64,000 nucleotides of DNA from Brevibacterium antiquum CNRZ 918 (GTDB taxonomy: Bacteria > Actinomycetota > Actinomycetes > Actinomycetales > Brevibacteriaceae): contig NZ_FXZD01000004.1 of assembly GCF_900169145.1 (NCBI RefSeq), positions 186,001 through 250,000 on the forward strand. The letters are read 5' to 3'. Positions 35,460 through 43,721 of this stretch are shown one piece after another. The notes under the pieces were generated by a model, which was not told the DNA's origin, ran no database searches, and saw only the letters and a list, made by a program, of their open reading frames with translations. Position 1 is the stretch's first letter, and each line of letters starts with the position of its first letter. The translations under genes and the position numbers were made by a program.

Positions 35460-36377
35460 GTGAGCGATACCTCGCCGCAGGGTGTCCTTGTCTGCGACAA
35501 GCCCCAAGGCCTGACTTCCCACGGCGTCGTCTCTCGGATTCGGCGCTGGTACGGCACCCGCAAGGTCGGGCATGCCGGAACCCTCGACCCGATGGCCACG
35601 GGTGTGCTCGTGCTCGGACTGGGTCGCGGGACCAAGCTTCTGGGCTACATCACCGGCGTGTCCAAGACCTATCTGGCCACGGTCCGCCTCGGCTCGGCCA
35701 CGCCGACCGATGACGCGGACTCCGAGCCAGATCTCTTCGCCGAGCCTGTGGCGCTGTCGGCAGTCACCGATGATGGGATCGCCCAAGCCGTCTCAGCGCT
35801 GACGGGCTCTATCGACCAGGTTCCCAGCGCGGTCTCCGCGATCAAGGTCAACGGCCAACGCTCTTATGCCCGCGTGCGTGCGGGCGAAGACGTTGAGCTC
35901 AAGGCGCGCAGAGTCGAGATCTCGAACTTCACCATCCTCGATACGCGGTACTCCGTTTCTCAGGGCCACATCGATGTCGACGTCGAAGTCGACTGCTCTT
36001 CGGGAACCTATGTTCGTGCTCTGGCGCGAGATCTCGGCAGCAGCCTCGGCGTCCATGGTCATCTCACCGCTCTGCGGCGCACTCGTGTGGGCGCCTTCGG
36101 TCTTGATGATGCCGTGACGATCCCCGATGATCTCGATACCGAAGCACCTGCTCTGACTTCTCTCGCCGAGGTGGCCCGGACCCTGCTTCCGACCGTGCGC
36201 GTGGACTCCGGGCAGGCCACAGCGCTGATGCAGGGCAAGACGGTCAGCACCGATCGGAGCCCGGATCAGGGCAATGAGGTCGCCGTGATCGTCGGCGACG
36301 AGCTCGTATCGATCGCCGAGGTGCGAGCTGGGGGAGTGCTGAAGTCCCAGACGGCCTTCGCGATCGACCTCGCCTGA
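35460..36377 (+). CDS. truB: tRNA pseudouridine synthase TruB
   Basis: 305 residues; makes pseudouridine 55 in the T-loop of tRNAs. The catalytic Asp lies in KVGHAGTLDPMATGVLVLGLGRGTKLL near residue 40. Other family blocks: KTYLATVRLGSATPTDDADS, VPSAVSAIKVNGQRSYARVRAGEDVEL, and CSSGTYVRALARDLG. The C-terminal domain is present. GTG start 13 bases behind the secreted-protein gene. TruB followed by ribF is the common order, interrupted here by the SatD-like pair. Confidence 0.95.
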   Translation: MSDTSPQGVLVCDKPQGLTSHGVVSRIRRWYGTRKVGHAGTLDPMATGVLVLGLGRGTKLLGYITGVSKTYLATVRLGSATPTDDADSEPDLFAEPVALSAVTDDGIAQAVSALTGSIDQVPSAVSAIKVNGQRSYARVRAGEDVELKARRVEISNFTILDTRYSVSQGHIDVDVEVDCSSGTYVRALARDLGSSLGVHGHLTALRRTRVGAFGLDDAVTIPDDLDTEAPALTSLAEVARTLLPTVRVDSGQATALMQGKTVSTDRSPDQGNEVAVIVGDELVSIAEVRAGGVLKSQTAFAIDLA

Positions 36378-36394
36378 CACTACAAGTTGCTTGC

Positions 36395-36413
36395 TTGTAT
36401 TCGATAAATACAA
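36395..36413. promoter_or_regulatory. operator-like palindrome in the satD-like promoter
   Basis: TTGTATT (36395-36401) CGATA AATACAA (36407-36413), with an extra half site TTGTAT at 36423-36428. It lies between TTGCTT (36387-36392, possible -35) and TACAAC (36409-36414, possible -10), so a bound protein would block the promoter. AT-rich against a GC-rich background. Confidence 0.55.
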
Positions 36414-36457
36414 CTGAAAAGGTTGTATATTGCGGTAGGGTTTGGTGTACTTGAGTC

Positions 36458-37081
36458 ATGTACGTCATGACCATCGATCAGCGGGGATCTCGTGACCGCA
36501 CCGATGAGGTGCCCGGACTGCTCGACATCCTGGCTCGTGTTGAGACACGACGGGGCTTCGAGCGCACGATCGGCGATGAGGTGCAGGGCGTCCTCGACTC
36601 ACCCGACCAGGTGACTCTGGCCGTGCGTCTGCTGGCTGCGCAGACTGGTTGGCACATCGGAATCGGAGTCGGCTCGGTCGACACTCCATTGCCGGCCTCC
36701 ACTGTCGAAGGCAGGGGAGAGGCCTTCTATGCGGCCAGGCGCGCGGTCGAAGCCGCGAAGGGTGCGCCCGCTCATCTTGTCGTGGATCCGGCGACAGACC
36801 ACTCGCGTCTGGCCGAAAGCGCGCTGCGCCTGATGGTCTGGACGTTCGAGACCATCAGGTCCCAAGCTCGTCGCTACATCGACCGCAGGCTCGACCACCC
36901 CGAATCCACTCAGCACGACATCGCTGAACACTTCGATGTCTCCCAGCAGGCTGTGTCACGGGTGCTCTCTCCCGGCGGTGTGGAACTCATCGAGGGGGCC
37001 TGCGCGCTGTCGACCTTTCACCTCGCCCATGCTGGAGAGGCCCGGGACAGCGACTCTCAGGCAGGTGACCATGTGGTTTGA
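36458..37081 (+). CDS. SatD-like protein with C-terminal helix-turn-helix
   Basis: 207 residues. The start MYVMTIDQRGSRDRTDEVPGLLDIL resembles SatD-family proteins (MY.lIgDiigSR...DR). The C-terminal STQHDIAEHFDVSQQAVSRVLS is a helix-turn-helix, so the product may bind DNA; the palindrome at 36395-36413 in its promoter suggests autoregulation. SatD itself is only loosely characterised (an accessory gene of a streptococcal acid-tolerance operon). The stop overlaps the following membrane-protein gene by 11 bases, so the two form a small operon placed between truB and ribF. ATG start; no strong SD. Confidence 0.6.
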   Translation: MYVMTIDQRGSRDRTDEVPGLLDILARVETRRGFERTIGDEVQGVLDSPDQVTLAVRLLAAQTGWHIGIGVGSVDTPLPASTVEGRGEAFYAARRAVEAAKGAPAHLVVDPATDHSRLAESALRLMVWTFETIRSQARRYIDRRLDHPESTQHDIAEHFDVSQQAVSRVLSPGGVELIEGACALSTFHLAHAGEARDSDSQAGDHVV

Positions 37082-37442
37082 TGTTCTCGTCGCAGTCCTC
37101 GCGGCGATCGTGGCCGCAGCGGGTGGTTACCCGCTCGTTCCGTTGTTTCTGCGCATGACCCACGACGGGTCCGGTTCGAAGCCGGGTCGCACCGGCAGCG
37201 AGGACATCGAGGTCTTGCGGGGCGGAATGTGGATCGGCATCGTCGAGCGCGCACTCGTGGCCGGAGCCATCGTGCTGGGACGGCCCGAGCTCATGGCCGT
37301 CGTCGTCGCGGTCAAAGGACTCGGACGCTTCGCGGAGATCAAATCCTCTGCCGCCGCAGGCGAGCGATTCATCATCGGAACGTTCGTCTCCATTGCGATC
37401 GCATCCTTGGCCGGTGTGATCGGCTGGGCCGTCATCTCCTGA
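37071..37442 (+). CDS. small membrane protein paired with the SatD-like gene
   Basis: 123 residues from the ATG at 37071. Four membrane segments are likely (WFDVLVAVLAAIVAAAGGYPLVPLFL; ALVAGAIVLGRPELMAVVVAVKGL; FIIGTFVSIAIASLAGVIGWAVIS), with a charged loop (RMTHDGSGSKPGRTGSEDIEVLRGG) after the first. No known domain that I can name; small membrane partners commonly follow satD-like genes. SD GGCAGGTGA is inside the upstream gene. Function unknown. Confidence 0.7.
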   Translation: MWFDVLVAVLAAIVAAAGGYPLVPLFLRMTHDGSGSKPGRTGSEDIEVLRGGMWIGIVERALVAGAIVLGRPELMAVVVAVKGLGRFAEIKSSAAAGERFIIGTFVSIAIASLAGVIGWAVIS

Positions 37443-37454
37443 GGCGCGCGTGGG

Positions 37455-37483
37455 TTAGCACGTGGGAACATCTCTGCGATAAC
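37455..37483 (+). promoter_or_regulatory. ribF promoter
   Basis: TTAGCA (37455-37460), 17-base spacer, GATAAC (37478-37483). Transcription would start near 37490, leaving a short leader with SD AAGGAG before ribF. Confidence 0.5.
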
Positions 37484-37515
37484 CTGATTCGGTGCACGGA
37501 AGGAGCAAGCGTCGA

Positions 37516-38454
37516 GTGGAGCTTTATCACGGACTGAATGAGGTCGGGGCCGATGATGTCGGCACCGTCGTGACCCTGGGCAACTTCGACGGGGTCCACC
37601 GCGGTCATCAAACCGTTCTCCGAGCCGTAGCAGCACTGGCCGCTAAGCGATCTCTGCGCTCCGTGGCCATGACCTTCGATCCGCATCCGCGCACGGTCCA
37701 CCGCCCGGATGAGCCCACGTTGATGATCACGAGCACCGATCAGAAGGCCGACTTCATTGCGGACACGGGCATCGACGCCCTGTTCGTCCAGCACTATGAC
37801 CTCGACTTCGCGGCCCAGTCTGCTGAGGAGTTCGTCCGCACGTACTTCGTTGAGGCACTGCACTGCGAGATCGTCGTCGTCGGTGATGATGTGCGATTCG
37901 GCAAAGACAACGAGGGCACCATCGAGACTCTGCGCCACCTCGGCGAGAAATACGGGTTCCGGACCGAGACGATCGAGGAGGTCGGACGTGGGGGACGGTA
38001 CTCCTCCTCGCGGATCCGTGAGCAGATCGTCGGCGGTGACGTCGCCGAGGCTGCTGACCAGCTGGGTCGCTACCACCGGGTTGAAGGGACTGTCGTCCAC
38101 GGCGACGCCCGCGGTCGCGACCTCGGATTCCCGACCGCGAACCTGTCCGAGGATGCGGCAGGCCTGATTCCCGCCGATGGCGTCTATGCCGGATGGGCGA
38201 CGTTCTCGGATGAGGACCAGGCTTACCCCGCAGCCATCTCGGTGGGTACCAATCCCACGTTCGAAGGTTGTGTCCGACGGGTCGAAGCGCATGTGCTCGA
38301 TAAGGAATTCGGCGAATTCGACGTCTACGGCAGGCACATGACTCTCGAGTTCGTGTCGCGGATTCGTGGACAGGTGACATTCACCGGCATGGACGAACTC
38401 GTCGTGAAGATGCACGAGGATATTGCCGATGTGCGCGAGGTGCTCCACACCTGA
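37516..38454 (+). CDS. ribF: bifunctional riboflavin kinase / FAD synthetase
   Basis: 312 residues from the GTG at 37516 (MELYHGLNEVG), which has SD AAGGAG 10 bases upstream; GTG 37492 would add eight residues and place the SD inside the gene. The N-terminal nucleotidyltransferase domain has VTLGNFDGVHRGHQTVL (HxGH-type motif) and DDVRFGKDNEG. The C-terminal kinase domain has GVVVHGDARGRDLGFPTANL-like sequence (TVVHGDARGRDLGFPTANL) and YAGWAT...NPTFEG. Makes FMN and then FAD from riboflavin. Confidence 0.94.
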   Translation: MELYHGLNEVGADDVGTVVTLGNFDGVHRGHQTVLRAVAALAAKRSLRSVAMTFDPHPRTVHRPDEPTLMITSTDQKADFIADTGIDALFVQHYDLDFAAQSAEEFVRTYFVEALHCEIVVVGDDVRFGKDNEGTIETLRHLGEKYGFRTETIEEVGRGGRYSSSRIREQIVGGDVAEAADQLGRYHRVEGTVVHGDARGRDLGFPTANLSEDAAGLIPADGVYAGWATFSDEDQAYPAAISVGTNPTFEGCVRRVEAHVLDKEFGEFDVYGRHMTLEFVSRIRGQVTFTGMDELVVKMHEDIADVREVLHT

Positions 38455-38546
38455 TAAACTGAACTCTGCCGTTTTCACCGGCCGCGGTTCGATAGTGCTG
38501 AGACTGACAGGTCTGAGCGCCGCGCAACGATCACAAGGAGAAGTCC

Positions 38547-38816
38547 ATGGCTCTCAGTACTGCTGAAAAGCAAGAAGTCATCAAGGAATATGCAACTCAC
38601 GAGGGCGACACCGGTTCTCCCGAGGTTCAGGTTGCGCTGCTGACCCGCCGGATCATCGAGCTCACCGAGCACTTCAAGGATCACAAGCACGACCATCACT
38701 CGCGCCGTGGCCTGCTGCTCCTCGTCGGTCAGCGTCGCCGGATGCTCAAGTACTTGCAGCGCGTCGAGATCGAGCGCTACCGTTCGCTCATCAAGCGCCT
38801 GGGCCTGCGTCGCTGA
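38547..38816 (+). CDS. rpsO: 30S ribosomal protein S15
   Basis: 89 residues, exact family length. S15 binds helices 20-22 of 16S rRNA early in assembly. Typical sequence: [64 protein letters not shown] strong SD, AAGGAGAAG, precedes the ATG. GATAGT at 38491-38496 is a possible -10. It is followed by a terminator and then pnp, the conserved rpsO-pnp order. Confidence 0.98.
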   Translation: MALSTAEKQEVIKEYATHEGDTGSPEVQVALLTRRIIELTEHFKDHKHDHHSRRGLLLLVGQRRRMLKYLQRVEIERYRSLIKRLGLRR

Positions 38817-38889
38817 GACCAGCCCCCTCATGTTGAGCACGACTCGGACGAGCTGACACAGACTCGAACGAGACACCTCAGACGATATG

Positions 38890-38916
38890 AAGCGTCCTGC
38901 ATCATGCAGGGCGCTT
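38890..38916 (+). terminator. intrinsic terminator after rpsO
   Basis: AAGCGTCCTGCAT (38890-38902) and ATGCAGGGCGCTT (38904-38916) pair with one G-T wobble; the next bases CTTCGTCTTC are pyrimidine-rich. In E. coli the rpsO terminator also precedes pnp and leaves partial read-through. Confidence 0.7.
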
Positions 38917-39277
38917 CTTCGTCTTCGCCTGCCGACCACACCTCTTTCCGAGTACACCGTCTTCAGGCCAGACCTCGTTCTGACCAGACCTCGTTTGGAC
39001 CGGCGATTTCTTCTCGGCATGCCCGGGTGGTACGCGTCTCGATGGCCCAAGGGGGCAACTGCGGTAGACTTCAAAGTGGACAATCATGCCATGGACGTTT
39101 CGGTCCTCGGTAGTGGCCTCCGGAAGAACGGGCAAACAGTTGCCGGTTCCGTGGGCCCCGATCGATGACCGGCTTGGATCCATGGGATGTCCAAGTCAAT
39201 ATCCACCGGATTGACGCGGGCTTTCCGCCTTCGGGCTTCGAAGGTGTCCGCGCGCCGGTTACGAACAAGGAGAATAC
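38917..39277 (+). other. 361-bp region upstream of pnp
   Basis: No credible gene. TAGACT at 39065-39070 may be a pnp -10 (no good -35), which would give a leader of ~200 bases. CCTTCG/CGAAGG (about 39229-39245) forms a small hairpin near the start. Long structured pnp leaders are known from enterobacteria, where PNPase and RNase III autoregulate the mRNA; whether that happens here is unknown. Confidence 0.4.
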
Positions 39278-41497
39278 GTGGGACTCAACCCTGAATCCGC
39301 CGTAGCGCACATTGACAATGGCAGCTACGGTTCACACACCATCCGCTTCGAAACAGGACGGCTCGCACAGCAGGCCGCCGGTTCGGCCGTCGCCTACCTC
39401 GACGATGAAACCATGCTCCTCTCGGCCACCTCGGCCGGCAAGCACCCCCGTGAGGGCTTCGACTTCTTCCCCCTGACCGTCGACGTCGAAGAACGCATGT
39501 ACGCCGCGGGTCGCATCCCCGGATCGTTCTTCCGCCGTGAAGGACGTCCCTCGACCGACGCGGTTCTCACCTGCCGACTCATCGACCGCCCGCTGCGCCC
39601 CTCCTTCGTGAAGGGACTGCGCAACGAGGTCCAGGTGGTCGTCACTGTGATGTCGATCCACCCTGACCACATCTACGACGCCCTGGCCATCAACGCGGCC
39701 TCGATGTCGACCCAGCTCTCCGGGCTGCCCTTCTCCGGTCCCATCGGCGGCGTGCGCATCGCACTCATCGACGACCAGTGGGTCGCCTTCCCGAACCATT
39801 CGCAGCTCGACGACGCCGTCTTCAATATGGTTGTCGCCGGCCGTGTCGTCGGTGACGACGTTGCCATCATGATGGTCGAGGCAGAAGCCACGGACAACGC
39901 CATCGACCGCATCAAGACCGGTGCCACCGCACCGACCGAAGAGGTCGTGGCCGAAGGCCTGGAAGCCGCCAAGCCTTTCATCAGCGAACTCTGCCGTGCA
40001 CAGCAGGAGCTGGCCGACAGCGCTGCCAAGCCCACCGTCGAATTCCCAGTCTTCCGCGACTACCAGGACGACGTCTACGAGGCTGTGCGCGAACTCGCCG
40101 AAGCCAAGCAGACTGAGAACTTCCAGATCGCTGACAAGCAGGAACGTGAAGCAGCAGGAGAAGTCCTGCTGTCTGAACTCTTCGACAAGCTCGGTGAGCG
40201 CTTCGCGGGCCGCGAAAAGGAAATCGCCGGTGCCCTCAACGCCCTGACCAAGCAGGTAGTGCGCAAGCGCATCCTCACCGATCAGATCCGCATCGACGGT
40301 CGCGGTCTCAAGGACATCCGTCCGCTGACTGCAGAGACCAACGTGATCCCACGGGCTCACGGCTCGGCCATCTTCGAGCGCGGAGAGACCCAGATCCTCG
40401 GTGTCACCACGCTGAACATGCTCAAGCTCGAACAGCACATCGACTCGCTGTCGCCTGTGACTACGAAGCGCTACATGCACCACTACAACTTCCCGCCCTA
40501 CTCGGTCGGAGAAACCGGCCGTGTGGGCAGCCCGAAGCGTCGCGAGATCGGACACGGTGCACTGGCTGAACGTGCGCTCGTGCCGGTTCTGCCCAAGCGC
40601 GAGGACTTCCCCTACGCCATCCGTGAGGTCTCAGAGGCACTCGGGTCCAACGGCTCGACCTCGATGGGCTCGGTCTGCGCCTCGACTCTGGCCATGCTCT
40701 CGGCCGGTGTGCCGCTGCAGGCTCCTGTCGCAGGCATTGCCATGGGCCTCGTCTCCGACGTCATCTCCACCGACACCGGTGACCAGACCGCATACGCGGC
40801 ACTGACCGACATCCTCGGTGCCGAAGACGCCTTCGGCGACATGGACTTCAAGGTCGCCGGTACGCGCGACTTCATCACCGCGATCCAGCTCGACACCAAG
40901 CTCGACGGCCTTCCCGCCTCGGTCCTCGGTGCCGCGCTCAAGCAGGCTTATGAAGCACGCATGGTCATCCTCGACGTCATCGCCGAGGCCATCGACGCTC
41001 CGGCAGAGATGGCTCCGACTGCTCCACGCATCATCTCGGTGAACATCCCCGTCGACAAGATCGGCGAGGTCATCGGACCCAAGGGCAAGATGATCAACCA
41101 GATGCAGGAAGACACCGGCGCTGATATCAGCATCGAAGATGACGGAACCGTTCTCATCGGTGCCACCGACGGACAGTCCGCTGAGGCAGCCCGCTCGATG
41201 ATCAACGCCATTGCCAACCCGCAGGTGCCCGAGGTCGGCGAACGCTACCTCGGAACCGTCGTGAAGACGATGAGCTTCGGCGCGTTCGTCTCCCTGACAC
41301 CGGGCAAGGACGGCTTGCTGCACATCTCTGAGCTGCGCAAGCTCAACGATGGCAAGCGCGTCGAGGACGTCGAAAACGTCGTCGGAGTCGGCCAGAAGGT
41401 TCAGGTCGAGATCACGAAGATCGACGACCGCGGCAAGCTGTCGCTCTCGCCTGTCGGCGACGATGATGAAGAAGCAGAAGAGGAATCAGACAACTGA
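39278..41497 (+). CDS. pnp: polyribonucleotide nucleotidyltransferase (PNPase)
   Basis: 739 residues; phosphorolytic 3'-5' exoribonuclease, trimeric. Two RNase PH-like domains are visible: the first with [46 protein letters not shown]; the second with [32 protein letters not shown] and the catalytic/metal region [22 protein letters not shown] domain: [17 protein letters not shown]1 domain: [30 protein letters not shown]. An acidic end (EEAEEESDN) closes it. GTG start with SD AAGGAG. The M16 protease overlaps its stop. Confidence 0.98.
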   Translation: MGLNPESAVAHIDNGSYGSHTIRFETGRLAQQAAGSAVAYLDDETMLLSATSAGKHPREGFDFFPLTVDVEERMYAAGRIPGSFFRREGRPSTDAVLTCRLIDRPLRPSFVKGLRNEVQVVVTVMSIHPDHIYDALAINAASMSTQLSGLPFSGPIGGVRIALIDDQWVAFPNHSQLDDAVFNMVVAGRVVGDDVAIMMVEAEATDNAIDRIKTGATAPTEEVVAEGLEAAKPFISELCRAQQELADSAAKPTVEFPVFRDYQDDVYEAVRELAEAKQTENFQIADKQEREAAGEVLLSELFDKLGERFAGREKEIAGALNALTKQVVRKRILTDQIRIDGRGLKDIRPLTAETNVIPRAHGSAIFERGETQILGVTTLNMLKLEQHIDSLSPVTTKRYMHHYNFPPYSVGETGRVGSPKRREIGHGALAERALVPVLPKREDFPYAIREVSEALGSNGSTSMGSVCASTLAMLSAGVPLQAPVAGIAMGLVSDVISTDTGDQTAYAALTDILGAEDAFGDMDFKVAGTRDFITAIQLDTKLDGLPASVLGAALKQAYEARMVILDVIAEAIDAPAEMAPTAPRIISVNIPVDKIGEVIGPKGKMINQMQEDTGADISIEDDGTVLIGATDGQSAEAARSMINAIANPQVPEVGERYLGTVVKTMSFGAFVSLTPGKDGLLHISELRKLNDGKRVEDVENVVGVGQKVQVEITKIDDRGKLSLSPVGDDDEEAEEESDN

Positions 41498-42819
41498 TAC
41501 TCAAGGATTCTCACACCGGGGAGGACAGCCGAATCGATCGGTCTGTCCTCCCCGGTGGTTTGACAGTGACCACTGAACACATGCCCGGACTGGCGTCGGA
41601 GACCATCGGCATCTGGGTCGCGGCAGGTTCGCGCGACGAATCGAGAGAGACCGCCGGATCGACCCATTTCCTCGAGCACATGCTCTTCAAGGGAACGCCG
41701 ACGAAGGATGCGAAGACGATCGCAGCGGCCTTCGACCGGACAGGGGGAGACTCCAACGCCATCACGGCCAAGGAACTCACCTGCTACTACTCTCGCTGCC
41801 TGGTCACGGACCTGTCGGACATCACCGCTCTGCTCGTCGACATGGTCTCGAACTCGAACCTGGACGCCGAGGAGTTCGAACGTGAACGCGGAGTCATCAT
41901 CGAAGAGTTGGCGATGTCCGCCGATGACCCCGGTGATGTCCTGTTCGACGACTTCGACGAGCTCATCTTCGGCGATCACCCCCTGGCGCGTCCGGTGGGT
42001 GCGACCAAAGACCAGATCCGTGTGCTGGATCATCACACACTCCTCGATCACCATTCGACGACCTATGTTCCCCCACGTCTGGTCATCGCCGCTGCCGGCG
42101 GCGCCACCCACGACGAGGTCCTGGGCATGGTGGAAGACGCATTGGCTCAGGCCGGCGTCGGCTCCGAGGCCGGGTCTCATCCCTGGGACAGCGGTTCCGC
42201 GACTGCAGGCACCGGGCATGGCCGCGGCGCACGCGAGGTGCCGGCGTTCCAATCGGGTCGCTCACACACGGTCAAAGACACTGAACAGCTGGGAATCCTG
42301 CTCGGCGGCGAAGGCCTTGAGGAGGGGCATCCGGATCGCTTCGTCTATTCGGTGCTGCTGACGATGCTCGGTGGAGGCATGTCCTCGCGACTCTTCCAGA
42401 GCGTGCGAGAAGACCGCGGTCTGGCCTACGCCGTCAATTGTGTGGCAAGCCAGTTCACCGACTTCGGCACGTTCGGCATCTACGCCGGCTGCACACCGGA
42501 GAACGGGCAGGCCGTCGTCGACCTGGCACTGGCCGAATGGGACCGTTTGGCAACTGAGGCGCCAAAGCGCTCGGAGCTGGACGCGATCGTCTCCCAGCTC
42601 TCGGGCTCGATGGTTCTCGGGCTCGAATCCTCGGCCGCGCGCATGAATCGCCTGGCCAGATCCGAGCTCTTCGGCATCTCCCTCGAATCTCCTCTCGACC
42701 TCATCGAACGCGTCCGGTCGGTCACTGCTGAGCAGGTATCGACGATGGCAGGAGACCTCATGAGTCGCCCGACGTCGCTGTCCCTCGTGGGACCGCAAAC
42801 CGACGTCGCACTGCCCTGA
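41494..42819 (+). CDS. M16-family zinc peptidase (pitrilysin-like), probable CTG start
   Basis: 441 residues if started at the CTG at 41494. The zinc motif HFLEH (HxxEH) is in [13 protein letters not shown], with the third ligand Glu in [13 protein letters not shown]. The C-terminal M16C domain ends ...[19 protein letters not shown]... as usual. The first ATG/GTG/TTG option is TTG 41560, which would cut into the conserved [17 protein letters not shown] strand. Reading back in frame gives that strand intact and reaches CTG 41494, which overlaps the pnp stop (CTGA) and has AGAGGA about 9 bases upstream. Family members process peptides; in actinobacteria M16 regularly follows pnp. Confidence 0.85.
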   Translation: MILKDSHTGEDSRIDRSVLPGGLTVTTEHMPGLASETIGIWVAAGSRDESRETAGSTHFLEHMLFKGTPTKDAKTIAAAFDRTGGDSNAITAKELTCYYSRCLVTDLSDITALLVDMVSNSNLDAEEFERERGVIIEELAMSADDPGDVLFDDFDELIFGDHPLARPVGATKDQIRVLDHHTLLDHHSTTYVPPRLVIAAAGGATHDEVLGMVEDALAQAGVGSEAGSHPWDSGSATAGTGHGRGAREVPAFQSGRSHTVKDTEQLGILLGGEGLEEGHPDRFVYSVLLTMLGGGMSSRLFQSVREDRGLAYAVNCVASQFTDFGTFGIYAGCTPENGQAVVDLALAEWDRLATEAPKRSELDAIVSQLSGSMVLGLESSAARMNRLARSELFGISLESPLDLIERVRSVTAEQVSTMAGDLMSRPTSLSLVGPQTDVALP

Positions 42820-42888
42820 GGCTGAGATGACGCTGCCCCGACGTTGCTTGAAGGCAATGGTCGGGGGCTCGGCAGAGTGAGCATCTAG

Positions 42889-42925
42889 AATGGCTGTACA
42901 ACAAGAATCTTGTTGTACAGCCATT
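42889..42925. promoter_or_regulatory. TetR operator: perfect palindrome, 18-bp arms
   Basis: AATGGCTGTACAACAAGA (42889-42906), one central A, then the exact reverse complement (42908-42925). It covers the end of a TAGAAT -10 box (42886-42891) and lies 24 bases before the TetR start, the classical position of an autoregulatory TetR site. Confidence 0.8.
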
Positions 42926-42949
42926 TCTGTCTGTGTGGGGGAGAGGTTC

Positions 42950-43615
42950 ATGCCCAGGAAGAGCGCATCGGTCCGTCGGGAGGAGATCCTGGCCGCGACC
43001 GTGGAGGAGATCGAGAGCACCGGCCTGCGCACCCTGCGAGTCGCCGATGTCGCCGCCCGGCTGGGGCTGAGTCCGAGCCTCGTCATCTACCACTTCGTGA
43101 CGAAGGAGGCGCTCGTCGCCGCAGCCTTCGCACATGCCGGGGAGAACGACCTCTATCGCGCGCGTCGACTGGCAGCGGCGCGGAAGCCGGCGCGTCAGAG
43201 GTTGAGAGATGTCGTCCGGTGGTACATGCCGGCCGGGTCGACGAGAAGCTGGAAGATCTGGATCGACGGCTGGTCGGCCGGTCTCTTCGACGCGGATGTG
43301 AGGTCGACGTTCGCGGCCCTCGATCGAGAGTGGAAGACGATTCTGGCGGGCCTCATCGTCGATGGGCTCGAGACTGGGGAGTTCCTCTGCCGCAACGCGG
43401 ACGAGGTCCGAGGCGACGACGCGGACGAGGTTCGGTCCGATGCCGCGCAGGATGAGGCCGGTACCGCAGTCGCCAGGGCGGCCGAGGACTGTGCGACGAG
43501 GATCCTCGCCTACCTGGATGGGCTGGCGGTCCAGCTCATCTTCAACCCCGATTCCGTGTCCACGACGACTCTGTCCCACTGGGTCGAGACGTTCGTCGCA
43601 CGTGAACTGGAATGA
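42950..43615 (+). CDS. TetR-family transcriptional regulator
   Basis: 221 residues from the ATG at 42950 (SD GGGGGAGAGG); an upstream in-frame ATG at 42890 lies inside the palindrome and is unlikely. N-terminal helix-turn-helix: VRREEILAATVEEIESTGLRTLRVADVAARLGLSPSLVIYHFVTKEALV. The ligand domain resembles BetI-like regulators (WKIWIDGWSAGLFDADVRSTFAALDREWKTIL). A short acidic repeat (ADEVRGDDADEVRSDAAQDE) interrupts the C-terminal part. It probably represses itself through 42889-42925 and perhaps the amino-acid-catabolic operon 107 bases downstream on the same strand. Confidence 0.88.
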   Translation: MPRKSASVRREEILAATVEEIESTGLRTLRVADVAARLGLSPSLVIYHFVTKEALVAAAFAHAGENDLYRARRLAAARKPARQRLRDVVRWYMPAGSTRSWKIWIDGWSAGLFDADVRSTFAALDREWKTILAGLIVDGLETGEFLCRNADEVRGDDADEVRSDAAQDEAGTAVARAAEDCATRILAYLDGLAVQLIFNPDSVSTTTLSHWVETFVARELE

Positions 43616-43685
43616 ACCTCGCCCAGTTGCTGAGCCGGTCTTGACGGACCTGCCCTCGGACGGTCAGAATGAGAGTCTGATCTCT

Positions 43686-43703
43686 ACTGAATGGCTATTC
43701 AGT
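43686..43703. promoter_or_regulatory. operator-like palindrome before the catabolic operon
   Basis: ACTGAAT (43686-43692) GGCT ATTCAGT (43697-43703), 19 bases upstream of the dehydrogenase start. The central AATGGCT is shared with the outer part of the TetR operator arms at 42889-42925, though the flanks differ. Confidence 0.55.
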
Positions 43704-43721
43704 TAAACCCTTTGGAGCGAT

